Assembly: GCA_951804985.1 (NCBI GenBank) | Contig: OX638132.1 | Coordinates: 103,654,026 to 103,718,025 of the forward strand | DNA length: 64,000 bases | Origin: Dryomyza anilis | Lineage: Eukaryota > Arthropoda > Insecta > Diptera > Dryomyzidae | Direction: 5' to 3' | In this document: in pieces, positions 32,871 to 44,215 of the stretch | How the letters are laid out: each line of letters begins with the position of its first letter | Numbering within the stretch: the stretch's first letter is position 1 | The notes under the pieces: model-generated | Databases searched by the model: none | Seen by the model: only the letters and a program-made list of their open reading frames with translations | What the model was told of the DNA's origin: nothing | Position numbers and translations under genes: made by a program

Positions 32871-33164
32871 TATATTTATGAATTTGCGTAGAAAACTATG
32901 ATCGATCAAGTTGATTTTTCTGAAAAGATAAAGGTTAAATAATTCTATTTCAAATAATTTAATTTTTCTTTAAAAAATCTACAGAAATTTTTAAACATGT
33001 AAAATAATATAGTAAAAAAAAAACATTTAATTATAAAATTCGTATTTCATAAAATTTTAATTTTTAGTGAAAAGTTAATTATTTAATAATAAATGCAATT
33101 TGTAGTAAAAAAATTTAATATAAAAGTAGTGAACATTTTATTTTTTAATGCGTATTAAATTGAA
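32871..33164. other. AT-rich left flank of the 19-bp array
   Basis: Progressively more repeat-like sequence with degenerate AAAATTTAATTTTTAGTG words. Confidence 0.4.
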
Positions 33165-35670
33165 AATTTAGAGAAAATAAAAATTTTAGTGAAAATTGAA
33201 TTTTTAGGGAAAAATTGAATTTTTAGTGAAAAATTTAATTTTTAGTGAAAATTTTAATTTTTAATATAAAATTCAATTTTTGGTGAAAAATTGAATTTTT
33301 AGTGAAAAATTTGAATTTTCAGTGAAAATTTGAATTTTTTAGTGAAAAATTGAATTTTTAGTGAAAAATTGAATTTTTAGTGAAAAATTGAATTTTTAGT
33401 GAAAAATTGAATTTTTAGTGAAAAATTGAATTTTTAGTGAAAAATTTAATTTTTAGTGAAACATTGAATTTTTAGTGAAAATTTGAATTTTTATTGAAAA
33501 ATTGAATTTTTATTGAAAAATTTAATTTTTAGTGAAAAATTGAATTTTTAGTGAAAAATTGAATTTTTAGTGAAAAATTGAATTTTTAGTGAAAAATTGA
33601 ATTTTTAGTGAAAAATTGAATTTTTAGTGAAAAATTGAATTTTTAGTGAAAAATTGAATTTTTAGTGAAAAATTGAATTTTTAGTGAAAAATTGAATTTT
33701 TAGTGAAAAATTGAATTTTTAGTGAAAAATTGAATTTTTAGAGAAAAATTGAATTTTTAGTGAAAAATTGAATTTTTAGTGAAAAATTGAATTTTTAGTG
33801 AAGAATTGAATTTATAATGAAAAATTGAATTTTTATTGGAACATTGAATTATTAGTGAAAAATTGAATTTTTATTGGAACATTGAATTATTAGCGAAAAA
33901 TAAAATTTTTAGTGAAAAATTGAGTTTTAAGTGAACAGTTGAATTTTTATTGGAAAATTGAATTTTTAGTGAGAAATTGAATTTTTAGGGAAAATTTTAA
34001 TTATTAGTGAAAAATTGAATTTTTAGTGAAAAATTGAATTTTTAGTAAAAAATTGAATTTTTAGTGAAAAATTGAATTTTTAGTGAAAAATTGAATTTTT
34101 AGTGAAAAATTGAATTTTTAGTGAAAAATTGAATTTTTATTGGAACATTGAATTATTAGTGAAAAATTGAATTTTTATTGGAACATTGAATTATTAGCGA
34201 AAAATAAAATTTTTAGTGAAAAATTGAGTTTTAAGTGAACAGTTGAATTTTTATTGGAAAATTGAATTTTTAGTGAGAAATTGAATTTTTAGGGAAAATT
34301 TTAATTATTAGTGAAAAATTGAATTTTTAGTGAAAAATTGAATTTTTAGTAAAAAATTGAATTTTTAGTGAAAAATTGTATTTTTAGTGAAAAATTGTAT
34401 TTTTAGTGAAAAATTGAATTTTTAATGAACAATTGAATTTTTAGTGAAAAATTGAATTTTTAGTAAAAAATTGAATTTTTAGTGAAAAATTAAATTTTTA
34501 ATGAAAAATTGAATTTTTAGTGAAAAATTGAATTTTTAGTGAAAAATTGAATTTTTAGTGAAAAATTGAATTTTTAGTGAAAAATTGAATTTTTAGTGAA
34601 AAATTGAATTTTTAGTGAAAAATTTAATTTTTAGTGAAAAATTGAATTTTTAGTGAAAAATTGAATTTTTAGTGAAAAATTGAATTTTTAGTGAAAAATT
34701 GAATTTTTAGTGAAAAATTGAATTTTTAGTGAAAAATTGAATTTTTAGTGAAAAATTGAATTTTTATTGGAACATTGAATTATTAGTGAAAAATTGAATT
34801 TTTATTGGAACATTGAATTATTAGCGAAAAATAAAATTTTTAGTGAAAAATTGAGTTTTAAGTGAACAGTTGAATTTTTATTGGAAAATTGAATTTTTAG
34901 TGAGAAATTGAATTTTTAGGGAAAATTTTAATTATTAGTGAAAAATTGAATTTTTAGTGAAAAATTGAATTTTTAGTAAAAAATTGAATTTTTAGTGAAA
35001 AATTGTATTTTTAGTGAAAAATTGTATTTTTAGTGAAAAATTGAATTTTTAATGAAAAATTGAATTTTTAGTGAAAAATTGAATTTTTAGTAAAAAATTG
35101 AATTTTTAGTGAAAAATTAAATTTTTAATGAAAAATTGAATTTTTAGTGAAAAATTGAATTTTTAGTGAAAAATTGAATTTTTAGTGAAAAATTGAATTT
35201 TTAGTGAAAAATTGAATTTTTAGTGAAAAATTGAATTTTTAGTGAAAAATTGAATTTTTAGTGAAAAATTGAATTTTTAGTGAAAAATTGAATTTTTAGT
35301 GAAAAATTGAATTTTTAGTGAAAAATTGAATTTTTAGTGAAAAATTGAATTTTTAGTGAAAAATTGAATTTTTAGTGAAAAATTGAATTTTTAGTGAAAA
35401 ATTGAATTTTTAGTGAAAAATTGAATTTTTAGTGAAAAATTGAATTTTTAGTGAAAAATTGAATTTTTAGTGAAAATTTGAATTTTTAGTGAAAAAATTA
35501 ATTTTTAGTGAAAAAATTAATTTTTAGTGAAAAATTAAATTTTTAGTAAATAAATTTAATTTTAGTGAAAAATCCAATTTTAAGTGAAAAATTATTTTTT
35601 TTGTGAAAAATTTAATTTTAATGAAAAATTATATTTTTAGTGAAATATTGAATTTTTATTGAATAATAAA
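33165..35670 (+). repeat. 19-bp minisatellite array (GAATTTTTAGTGAAAAATT)n, about 2.5 kb
   Basis: Around 130 units of GAATTTTTAGTGAAAAATT, very homogeneous in the middle and degenerating toward both edges. A marked variant block (TTTTTATTGGAACATTGAAT onward, about 190 bp) occurs at about 33830, 34134 and 34761, displaced by 304 and 627 bp, exactly 16 and 33 units, so large multi-unit duplications have spread it. No reading frame or function is evident. Confidence 0.95.
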
Positions 35671-36716
35671 TTATAGACTGCTTAATATTTATTTTTTAAT
35701 CACTTTTTATAATTTTAATAAATATCATTGATCTTCTTATTTCTACTATTCTCCCTATGTTATTCAAAATATGTGTTTTGGCAATCTCAAAATTTGCAGC
35801 ACTATTAACACGTTGAAATTTAAAAATGGCAATAAAAATTTCAAGATATTTTTCATTAGACCTCAACGTATGATAAACAACTGCATTTGTATTGGCACAC
35901 GAAAAAAAAGAAAGTGATGCAATAATATTTTCAGAAAAAAAAACTTGAATTATCAAATTCCATTGCTGAATGGGAAGGTACTAAATACGTCGGTCTCCTT
36001 CCAATGACTTTCAATGACTTCTCCCTGATTGACTTTCTTTACCAGATATTGATGAAACTTCACCTTTAGGGTCATTTATAGTAGCTTCATCTTTTATCAA
36101 ATAAAAAGAAACATTTTCAAAAAGCAACAGCATAGTTTTGCACATTGTTTAATTCTATGATTTCGAACATAAAACTTCAACCATTTTTAATTGAAAACAT
36201 AACCATATTTCATAAATTTTGTAATCTTCTGAAAGATAAAACCTATGCCATGATCATATTTATGTCGTCCAGGTAATTGGTTTCACGTAGGTAACTAAAT
36301 ATTGTCTGTAAGATATAGAACTCTTAAGGCTAATAGGTACCAAGAGTTATTTCCGATTTCCATTTCCGAAATGTCCGTTGCCAGTTCTACGTAATTTGCT
36401 AGCTTTGTAAATTTGCTAACTTTTCACTACCCAAGGTACTATTTAAACATAAATTAGTATAATAGTTGTATTATTCCTCAACATCTCAGATGGCCCCAGT
36501 TAGATTTGTTCTAAGATTTATCTATTTTGAGAATTAGTATAATCTCAAAAATGATATCATCGTTTTCGATAATCCAAAATGAGTCGGAAATGTTAGATAA
36601 ATCTAAAACTACTTATCCTAATTTTTATTCTAAAACTGTTTTTGATAAACATATTTTTGTCAATCAAAATATTTAATCATAATTAATATATAAAATGATT
36701 ATTTTATTTTTCAGTG
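35671..36716. other. Intergenic DNA, mostly unique
   Basis: No gene found; the 86-aa minus ORF at 35696-35956 is unrecognised. Confidence 0.4.
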
Positions 36717-37165
36717 TACACGGAGGGACATAAATTCTAAAATTCAGTAGGAATCTAAAATTCTAAAATTCAGTAGGAATATACGGAGTTATGTAAAGCT
36801 AAACGAAAAAATTCTTCAATTTTAGAAACAGATCTAAATAATTGTCAAAAAATATACTAAGTGGAATTATTCTGATTATGCAGAAATAAATTTCTTAGGT
36901 ATCAAAAAAGTAACTAATAGCCCTATTCTAGCGAACAATGACAATTGTTATCAATAACAATTGTTACAAATGCCAATTGATTCAGACTTTTACGTCAAAA
37001 AGCATAGAAAATGAAATTGACAGAATACGAAATTGTGACAATTGTGACAATGCGCACTATTGTGACCGATTTTAATTTGTGACTCTTTCCAGAATAGCGC
37101 TATAAGTGGAATTAGACTTGATAATGCAGAATTAATGTCTTAGTTATTTTATTTTCCTCCGTGTA
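36717..37165. mobile_element. Inverted-repeat element with TACACGGAGG ends, hosting a second MITE
   Basis: Left TACACGGAGGGACATAAATT, right TTTTCCTCCGTGTA. The interior has tandem AGTGGAATTA...GCAGAAATAAAT...TTAGGTATC units of about 62 bp. A partial relative lies at 41158-41380. A second element sits inside it at about 36916-37104. Confidence 0.65.
36916..37104. mobile_element. 189-bp MITE nested in the TACACGGAGG element
   Basis: ATAGCCCTATTCTAGCG at the left against CCAGAATAGCGCTAT at the right. It contains a perfect 11-bp dyad ACAATTGTTAT-CA-ATAACAATTGT (36941-36964). Confidence 0.6.
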
Positions 37166-38350
37166 GACCCGCATATATTCGATTGCATGTGAGTGTGTGT
37201 GTGTGTCCGAGCAAGATTATGGGGCAATTAGTGTAATTACGAATAATTTAAAGGATCTTTGACTGCGGTACGAATGTTGCATGCAGTTGGCGCAATGCTG
37301 CAGAAATTTTTTATTTACAATTCCAATTTATGCTGTTGTTGATTTTTAATTTGCTTTTTGTATCTTTTGCCGCAGTTCCTGTATTTGGAGGCATTTTTTT
37401 GAATATATCAAATTGGGCGGTAAATTTGCTTTTTAAGTCTATAATACTATTTAAAAAAAGAATACCTAAGCAATAAATACATGACCCATTAATTATTTCC
37501 TATTATAAACCACACAAAATGCCACTGTTTACCATATACAAATAAACCACTGCGTAACAAATTCTACGCCAATTCTAATCTACAGCACCCCCCAACATGA
37601 CTATTTTTCCACCAACTCCAACATTCTACAATTCTTATACCCTATAACTGACTTACTCAGCAAACGTCGCTTCGCCCACACAACGTTTTTCGCATTTTGT
37701 ATTTTAACTCGATGCGAACTAATAGAGTGATTTATAAGTTATCACCTGGAGCGAAGAAATTTATTATTGCCAACGAAATAAATCACGAACTGACTCCAAC
37801 TGACAACAGCAACACTAAAAGTAGCAACAGCAGCAACAACATCGCAAATTGCTGCAGTCGTGTCGAGGCCAAAATTGAAAAGGATGCGAAATAGGATCAG
37901 AATTTGTTCCGGTGACTTATTTGAGTTTGCCGTTGTGATTTTCGACTGACTATGAGACGAACTTATATGAGTTATAGGTTTAAACAGTGACATCTACAAC
38001 AGTAAATGTGGGTCGATCTATGCCCACAACCCTCGTATGGGGTGGTTGGATGTTGATAGGTTTCGAGAAATACCCGAGGAAAGTGAAAATAATCGTCGTC
38101 GATTTGTTTTTGTTATGCTCACCGCTTGTTTATTGATTCAAATGGTAATTAATCGTTCCCAGCGGTGTAATCGATTATTTAAACTGTTGTTCGTCCACCA
38201 GATGACATCAAGCAGGCAAATCGCAATAAAAAGGTGGCTTCCTGTTTATTATCGATGTAAATGGGGGAGGTCTATAGGGTGTTTATAATGAAATTTGATG
38301 TTGAGCGAGTATCGTGCTTTATTAATTGCGGCGATTAGTGTTTAATACGA
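37166..38350. promoter_or_regulatory. Balanced intergenic stretch, candidate regulatory DNA
   Basis: A short (GT)n at 37192-37207; CAGCAACAGCAGCAACAAC-type sequence at 37805-37840; small overlapping ORFs on both strands (65, 83 and 83 aa), none recognised. Confidence 0.25.
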
Positions 38351-38639
38351 GGGAGTCGTTTATCTATTAGACAGTGCTTGTTTTCGAAATAAAATTTAGT
38401 AGCTGAATTTTAGATAAGTTGGACAAATAATGGTCTTACCATGGAATTAATGAAAATGAAAGTAGTCTACAACATATTCATTAAAAAAGAACTGGCATGG
38501 GTTTAAAAAATTTCAGAATAGCCAAGCAATGCAATTTATCAACATTTATAAAAATATATATAATAAACTTTTTAATGAAATATGGTGAAAAATTTGTTTT
38601 TTAAATTTATTATCAGTCATTTTTTTTTTACTTTTTAAG
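38351..38639. other. AT-rich intergenic DNA
   Basis: Nothing recognisable. Confidence 0.4.
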
Positions 38640-38940
38640 ACAATTCTTCGACGGACTTGTCTTTCCCGTAGAGTTCTTCCCCGAAATTATTCCCCGAACA
38701 TTATTCCCCGTATATTTCTTCCCTGTAGAGTTCTCTTCCGTAGAATTCATCGTCAATAAATTCTTCTCCGTAGAATAATTCTCAGTAAAATTTACCCCGT
38801 AGAATTTTTTACCATGGAATTTTTTCCCGTAGAAATGGAAAGATTTATTTATAAGTTTTAGTGGGGTGAGCTTCGATGTGGTGAGTTTTGGTATAGTGAA
38901 TTATGGTGTGGTAAGTTTAATGAATATGAGGTGAAGTACA
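38640..38940 (+). repeat. 'TTCCCCGTAGAATT' repeat followed by degenerate 15-bp repeat
   Basis: Irregular TTCTTCCCCGTAGAATT-type units (38645-38835), then TTTTAGTGGGGTGAGCTTCG and GTGGTGAGTTTTGGT units (38860-38935). This is the 9.63-10.09 kb composite in the opposite orientation, far more decayed. Confidence 0.65.
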
Positions 38941-38976
38941 CCCTGATGTGAAATATATTGATAATACTATACGATA

Positions 38977-39942
38977 TACACACAAAAAAAAATCTTCAAT
39001 ATGATGAAGTTATTCATAAATATTATGAATTTTTTCACCAACAACCAGATTCATCATATTGATACCACCGTTCATTAAATGACATTTTAATGAATGTATT
39101 GATGTTTTAATGATTGTATTGAATATTTTGTTATATATATGAACAAAATATTCAATACAATGAATTTGAATTGTCATATTGATGAAATTGTTCATAATAT
39201 TTTATCAACAAAAAAAATTTTTTTTAGAAAATAATTCGAAAAAAAAGTTTTATAAAAATTTTATTTAAAAAATAACAGTAAAAAAACTAAAAAAAATTAT
39301 CCAAAAAAAAAATTTTTCGGACAACAGTTACAAAAACAGTTACAAAAAAAAATTTTTTTCGGAAAAAAATTATTCGAAAAAAAAATGTGTTCGAAAAAAA
39401 AATTAATTCGAAAAAAAAAATCGAAAATAAATTTATTCGAAAAAAATTGTTCGAAAAAAAAATATTTATTCGAAAAAAATATAATTTTTATAAATATTAC
39501 TTTTTATTAATAAAAAGTTGTAATTATAATAAATATATTATAAAACATTTTACTAACTTATGCACGTCGTGCAAGCATTATATAAGAAATAACACACAAG
39601 AACTACTTGAGAACTGAGAAGTACGGCAAAAAATGAACGAAACATAAATATTTTGATAGAAATTTGGTTTAATGAACAGCGTTCTTCAATATGATGAAAA
39701 TATATGTTGTATTTTATATTTTGGTTCATTAATATGATGAAATGTATTCTTCACATAAAATTCATCATATACAATTCATCATTCACTTTTTCGACAGTTA
39801 CCAAGAGTTCTTCATATTTATGATAGCGTTCATAACAATAATGGCGTTAGTCATTTATATTATGAATTGTTCTTCAATACAATGAATCATGGTTTGAAGA
39901 ACGGAATGCATCAATATGATGTGTATTTTTTTTTACTGTGTA
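38977..39942 (+). mobile_element. Family D inverted-repeat element, complete copy (966 bp)
   Basis: TACACACAAAAAAAAATCTT at the left and TTTTTTTACTGTGTA at the right. TTCAATATGATGAA-type words recur throughout both halves. An internal tract of TTCGAAAAAAAA repeats (39190-39480) precedes a block (GCATTATATAAGAAATAAC, GAACTACTTGAGAACTGAG) shared with the copy at 50.7 kb. The 76-aa Lys-rich ORF at 39387-39617 arises from the A-runs. Confidence 0.7.
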
Positions 39943-41157
39943 AAGATCCAGTTATTAAAATTTTTGCCAAATATTTCAAAAATAAAAATCCGAAATAAAT
40001 CGGTATCTAAGAATTGTACACATAGAAACGTTTTATTGTTGCAACCAAAACTGAAACCACTCATCATTAAAATGAACCTACCATATTTGACTATAACCGA
40101 AATGTTAGTTCGCGCAACTGCACATTCGGTAGCCGTAATCTTTTGATTATATTTTTCATTCTGTTAAAATTAACTTTCGCTACTGATTACGTTCTTGTAT
40201 CAACAGAATAAGTGACAAATGGCAACCTCATGTCTATCAGCAGTTCGGTTGCCAGATTCTTGCTAACTATTATGAATACATACAAAATAGGAAATTTACA
40301 TATTAAATAATAATAACAAATATATAAATATTAATTTAATAATAATATAGAAAAATTGTTCAATAAGCAGTGTTTTAAAACTTAAAAAAATGTGTGACCG
40401 CAAGAAATAGTTTGGTCCTTTTTTGATGTTGATATTGGGTGCGTGACACATCTATAAAACTTTACATATATAAATTGCATATATATTAAAAACAGAAACA
40501 TTTTCTTGTAATAATATTTTAATTGGTGATTTCGACAATCTCATGCTCACCAACTTGAAGTTTGCACGAACCTCATGCTTCTTGACAAGGAGGTTATCAC
40601 AACCACATGCTTGCTGACTAGGAGATTGCCAAAACCGAATAAAGAGGTTTTGCAAATACTTTATCAGTTGTTGCCGGAACGGAGTAATACGGTAGGGCAA
40701 TTTAGGTGGTTGCTGCTATAAATCAGTTTTTTGAGTGTATATATTTGTGTATTTAAATATATTTATATATATATATTATATTCAAATTCTATGTTATTAG
40801 TGTCTAGTAAATAAATACAGTTTTTATTTAAGATGATAATAATATAGACAAAAATTAACATAAAATAAATCTTGAAACACCGATAAATTTCGTTATAAAA
40901 CCGAAAACGAAATCGTTACAACCCAGCCAGCCATTCGATTCAATATCGCGTCGATACTGTTTTGAGATGTGGAGGAAGTGACGAATATTACATCAAAAGT
41001 AAGATCAACAAAACAACAGCTTAACTAATGAACACGTGAACGTAGAAAAACTTTTTTTTGGCATGAGGTTGGAGGAACAAAAAAGTTAGTTGTACCAACA
41101 ACAACTCTTTTTATTTTGACAATAACAATCAACTAAAACAGCAACAACATTTTTGAT
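39943..41157. other. Intergenic DNA, no gene
   Basis: AT-rich. A small diverged repeat around CTCATGCT(C/T)...ACTTG occurs at 40540-40630. Short ORFs of 76 and 82 aa are unrecognised. Confidence 0.4.
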
Positions 41158-41380
41158 ACCTAAGAAATTAATATCTGCAAATTAAGTATAATTCCACTTA
41201 GTTACTGTTTTGATACCTAAGAAATTAATATCTGCAAATCAAGTATATTTCCACTTAGTTACTTTTTTTACAACTAAGTAGATATGTTTCTCAAAATTAA
41301 GAATGTTTCCGTTTATCCGTCTATCACTCCTATACTTCTTGATTCATTCTGGATTTTAGAAGTTTTTTACCTCCGTGTAC
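41158..41380 (-). mobile_element. Partial copy of the TACACGGAGG element
   Basis: Two tandem GATACCTAAGAAATTAATAT units of about 62 bp (41155, 41211) and a terminus ACCTCCGTGTA at 41371-41380; the other terminus is missing. Confidence 0.6.
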
Positions 41381-41740
41381 ATGTGTCAATCGCGACTAAA
41401 TTTTTAAATGATTTTCACTGAAAAGTTTTACTATCATATTTAGTGTTTATCTTTACTCTTACTCAAACCATTTTAGGAGTTATAATCAGTATAAACACGC
41501 AGAGGAGTATCATCATTATGAAAATGAGGAAATTTAGTATTGGTCATGGCACTAGAATAATTTCTATCAGGGTTGTGATTTTATGAAAAAACAAATTACA
41601 CTAAAACTAAAATCAAACTCAAATCCAGACTCTAAAATCAGTTAAAATAATATTTTTATTGTTACCAATAAGTTAATCAAACAAAATGGCATCAAGGTGC
41701 GAACCACATATTAACAAATAAAATCACATCGACCACGATT
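41381..41740. other. Intergenic DNA
   Basis: Nothing recognisable. Confidence 0.4.
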
Positions 41741-41749
41741 TACCTTTTA

Positions 41750-42520
41750 GCCAAGTGGTTGTATGAGGCCTATAAGGAAGCACAGGCATTTCTTAATTTT
41801 TAACACAGCTCGAACCAAAGCTGTGAATAACTCTATGCCGCACTTTAACCAATCACGCGATTGCGCACAACTTCAAAGCTAATGAGACCAGGCCACAAAG
41901 CTACACGGAAAGCAGCTTAACTGCCAACGATCTGGGTTGTGCTGTGCTGTGCTGCATTGCCAGGGTCCAAACACGAACCACGGCAATGGCAACGAATTAA
42001 AATAACTTGCAACGCATTTCAGATGATAAATGATCGGGCCAACAGCATTCGACGAGTGAAGTCCAGAGAAGAGCGGAGTGGAGAGGTCTCTTGAAGTTGA
42101 GACGCGGAACTTAAATGTGGCAAAGTTGCGAGGGGCAGAAGACGGACGGAGGGAGAAGGCTTAATCACATCATCATAATCATAGTCGTCGCAAAGAGCGG
42201 CGTCGGCCATTGGCCGGTTTGCTCGGTTCGGATCGGATCGCTGCTGCTCGTTTGATCTCTCATTTTGGCGGCAAAGATCAAACGCGGAAGCACGGCGATC
42301 GTGGCGGCGGTAGGTCCTGGGCGTACGAACGAAGCGAAGTGCGACGCAGCGCGGCCGAGTGCTGTAGAATGCTGTGGCCAAATTGGATGGATGCTGTTGG
42401 AGGCTTGCAAATGAAGGCATGTTTTTGGTGGTTACCATTTAATGGTTTTCATATTAGTCGACAGGAGGAAGGGGAGCTTTTTGTAGTAAACGAAATGATC
42501 TCGTTATTTAACGTAGAATA
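41750..42520. promoter_or_regulatory. GC-rich island with paired TCF sites and Helper sites: candidate Wingless-response enhancer
   Basis: The core module is 42249-42308. The island is GC-rich from 41870 to 42420, and five overlapping ORFs on both strands (up to 139 aa) show no family resemblance, as expected for GC-rich non-coding DNA. See the separate entry for the sites. Confidence 0.45.
42249..42308. promoter_or_regulatory. TCF HMG - Helper - HMG - Helper module
   Basis: CGTTTGATC (42249-42257) and GATCAAACG (42276-42284) both match the Pangolin/TCF HMG consensus SSTTTGATS. With the next base on each inner side they form a perfect 10-bp inverted repeat. Between them is TGGCGGC (42266-42272), a Helper site (GCCGCCA on the minus strand) three bases from the second HMG site. 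A second TGGCGGC lies at 42302-42308. Fly TCF binds HMG and Helper sites jointly through its HMG domain and C-clamp. Confidence 0.6.
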
Positions 42521-42917
42521 TAGTACTTAATGTTTTAATCTGTTAATATAATAAATACCATTTGCAGTTTATAATTTAATGAGCAGCTAATGAGTCCGCG
42601 CCGAAATCGGTTCCCATGTCTTCATATTAGGAGCAACACTTGTCACACCGGAAGTCATTCCAAAGACATATAAAATATGCCTAATTTATTTTTTGTGCTT
42701 TTTGTTACTTTGCGGCACTTTGTCGCATATATAATTAGCAAATCTGGATGACTTTGCCCCCGGCAATATCAGATGGGTTTCTTCATGCTTCGCTGCAGCT
42801 GTCTGCAGTTCTGATGAATTTTGGCGCTAAAGCAGTGCAAATTCTAAAGACATCCGAAGTTAGCATCACAATGACTTTTTATGTTTTATTCAAAGTTTAA
42901 CATATATTTTTGATATA
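42521..42917. other. Intergenic DNA between island and array
   Basis: No gene; CTGCAGCTGTCTGCAGTT-type sequence at 42790. Confidence 0.4.
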
Positions 42918-44215
42918 ATTTGAATTTTTAGTTAAAAATTGAATTTTTAGTTAATAATTGAATTTTTAGTTAAAAATTGAATTTTTAGTTAATAATTGAA
43001 TTTTTAGTTAAAAATTGAATTTTTAGTGAAAAATTGAATTTTTAGTTAAAAATTGAATTTTTAGTGAAAAATTGAATTTTTAGTTAAAAATTGAATTTTT
43101 AGTTAAAAATTGAATTTTTAGTTAAAAATAGAATTTTTAGGTAAAAATTGAATTTTTAGTGAAAAATTGAATTTTTAGTTAAAAATTGAATTTTTAGTGA
43201 AAAATTGAATTTTTAGTTAAAAATTGAATTTTTAGTTAAAAATTGATTTTTTAGTTAAAAATAGAATTTTTAGTTAAAAATTGAATTTTTAGTGAAAAAT
43301 TGAATTTTTAGTTAAAAATTGAATTTTTAGTTAAAAATTGAATTTTTGTTAAAAATTGAATTTTTAGTTAAAAATTGAATTTTTAGTTAAAAATAGAATT
43401 TTTAGTTAAAAATTGAATTTTTAGTGAAAAATTGAATTTTTAGTTAAAAATTGAATTTTTAGTTAAAAATTGAATTTTTGTTAAAAATTGAATTTTTAGT
43501 TAAAAATTGAATTTTTAGTTAAAAATAGAATTTTTAGTTAAAAATTGAATTTTTAGTGAAAAATTGAATTTTTAGTTAAAAATTGAATTTTTAGTGAAAA
43601 ATTGAATTTTTAGTTAAAAATAGAATTTTTAGTTAAAAATTGAATTTTTAGTGAAAAACATAATATATATTAAAAATTTATTTTTTAGTGAAAATTTAAT
43701 TTTTAGTTAAAAATTGAATTTTTAGTTGAATATTGAATTTTTAGTTAAAAATTAAATTTTTAGTTAAAAATGGAATTTTTAGTTTAATATCATATATTTA
43801 AATTTTAGTTAAAAATTTAATTTTTAATTAAAATTAAATATTAAGTTAAAAATTAAATTTTTAAAAATTGAATTTTTAAATAAAACTTATTTATTAGTTA
43901 AAATTTGAATTTTTAGTGAAAACTTGAATATTAATGAAAATTTGAATTTATAGTGAAAATTTGAATTTATAGTGAAAAATTTAATTTATAGTGAAAAATT
44001 GAATTTTTAGTGAAAAATTTAATTGATAGTGAAAAATTGAATTTTTAGTGAATAATTGAATTCTTAGTGAGAATTTGAATTTTTAGTGAAAAATTGAATT
44101 TTTCCTGAAAAATTTTAATTTTTAGTGAAAAATTTTAATTTTTGGTGAAAATTTTGAATTTTTTGTAAAAATTTTGAATTTTTAGTAAAAATTTTAATTT
44201 TGAGTGAAAATGTAA
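42918..44215 (+). repeat. Second 19-bp minisatellite array (GAATTTTTAGTTAAAAATT)n, about 1.3 kb
   Basis: The same 19-bp frame as the array at 33.2 kb but dominated by an AGTTAAAAATT variant mixed with AGTGAAAAATT. An 18-bp unit (GAATTTTTGTTAAAAATT) marks a 132-bp higher-order duplication at 43341 and 43473. The right third (43660-44215) is degenerate. Confidence 0.9.

Noticed and set aside
33165..35670. CRISPR-like array
   Set aside because: Direct 19-bp tandem repeats without unique spacers, in a eukaryotic genome.
42019..42530. Five overlapping ORFs up to 139 aa on both strands
   Set aside because: No family resemblance, none preferred by codon pattern, and explained by GC-rich regulatory DNA.
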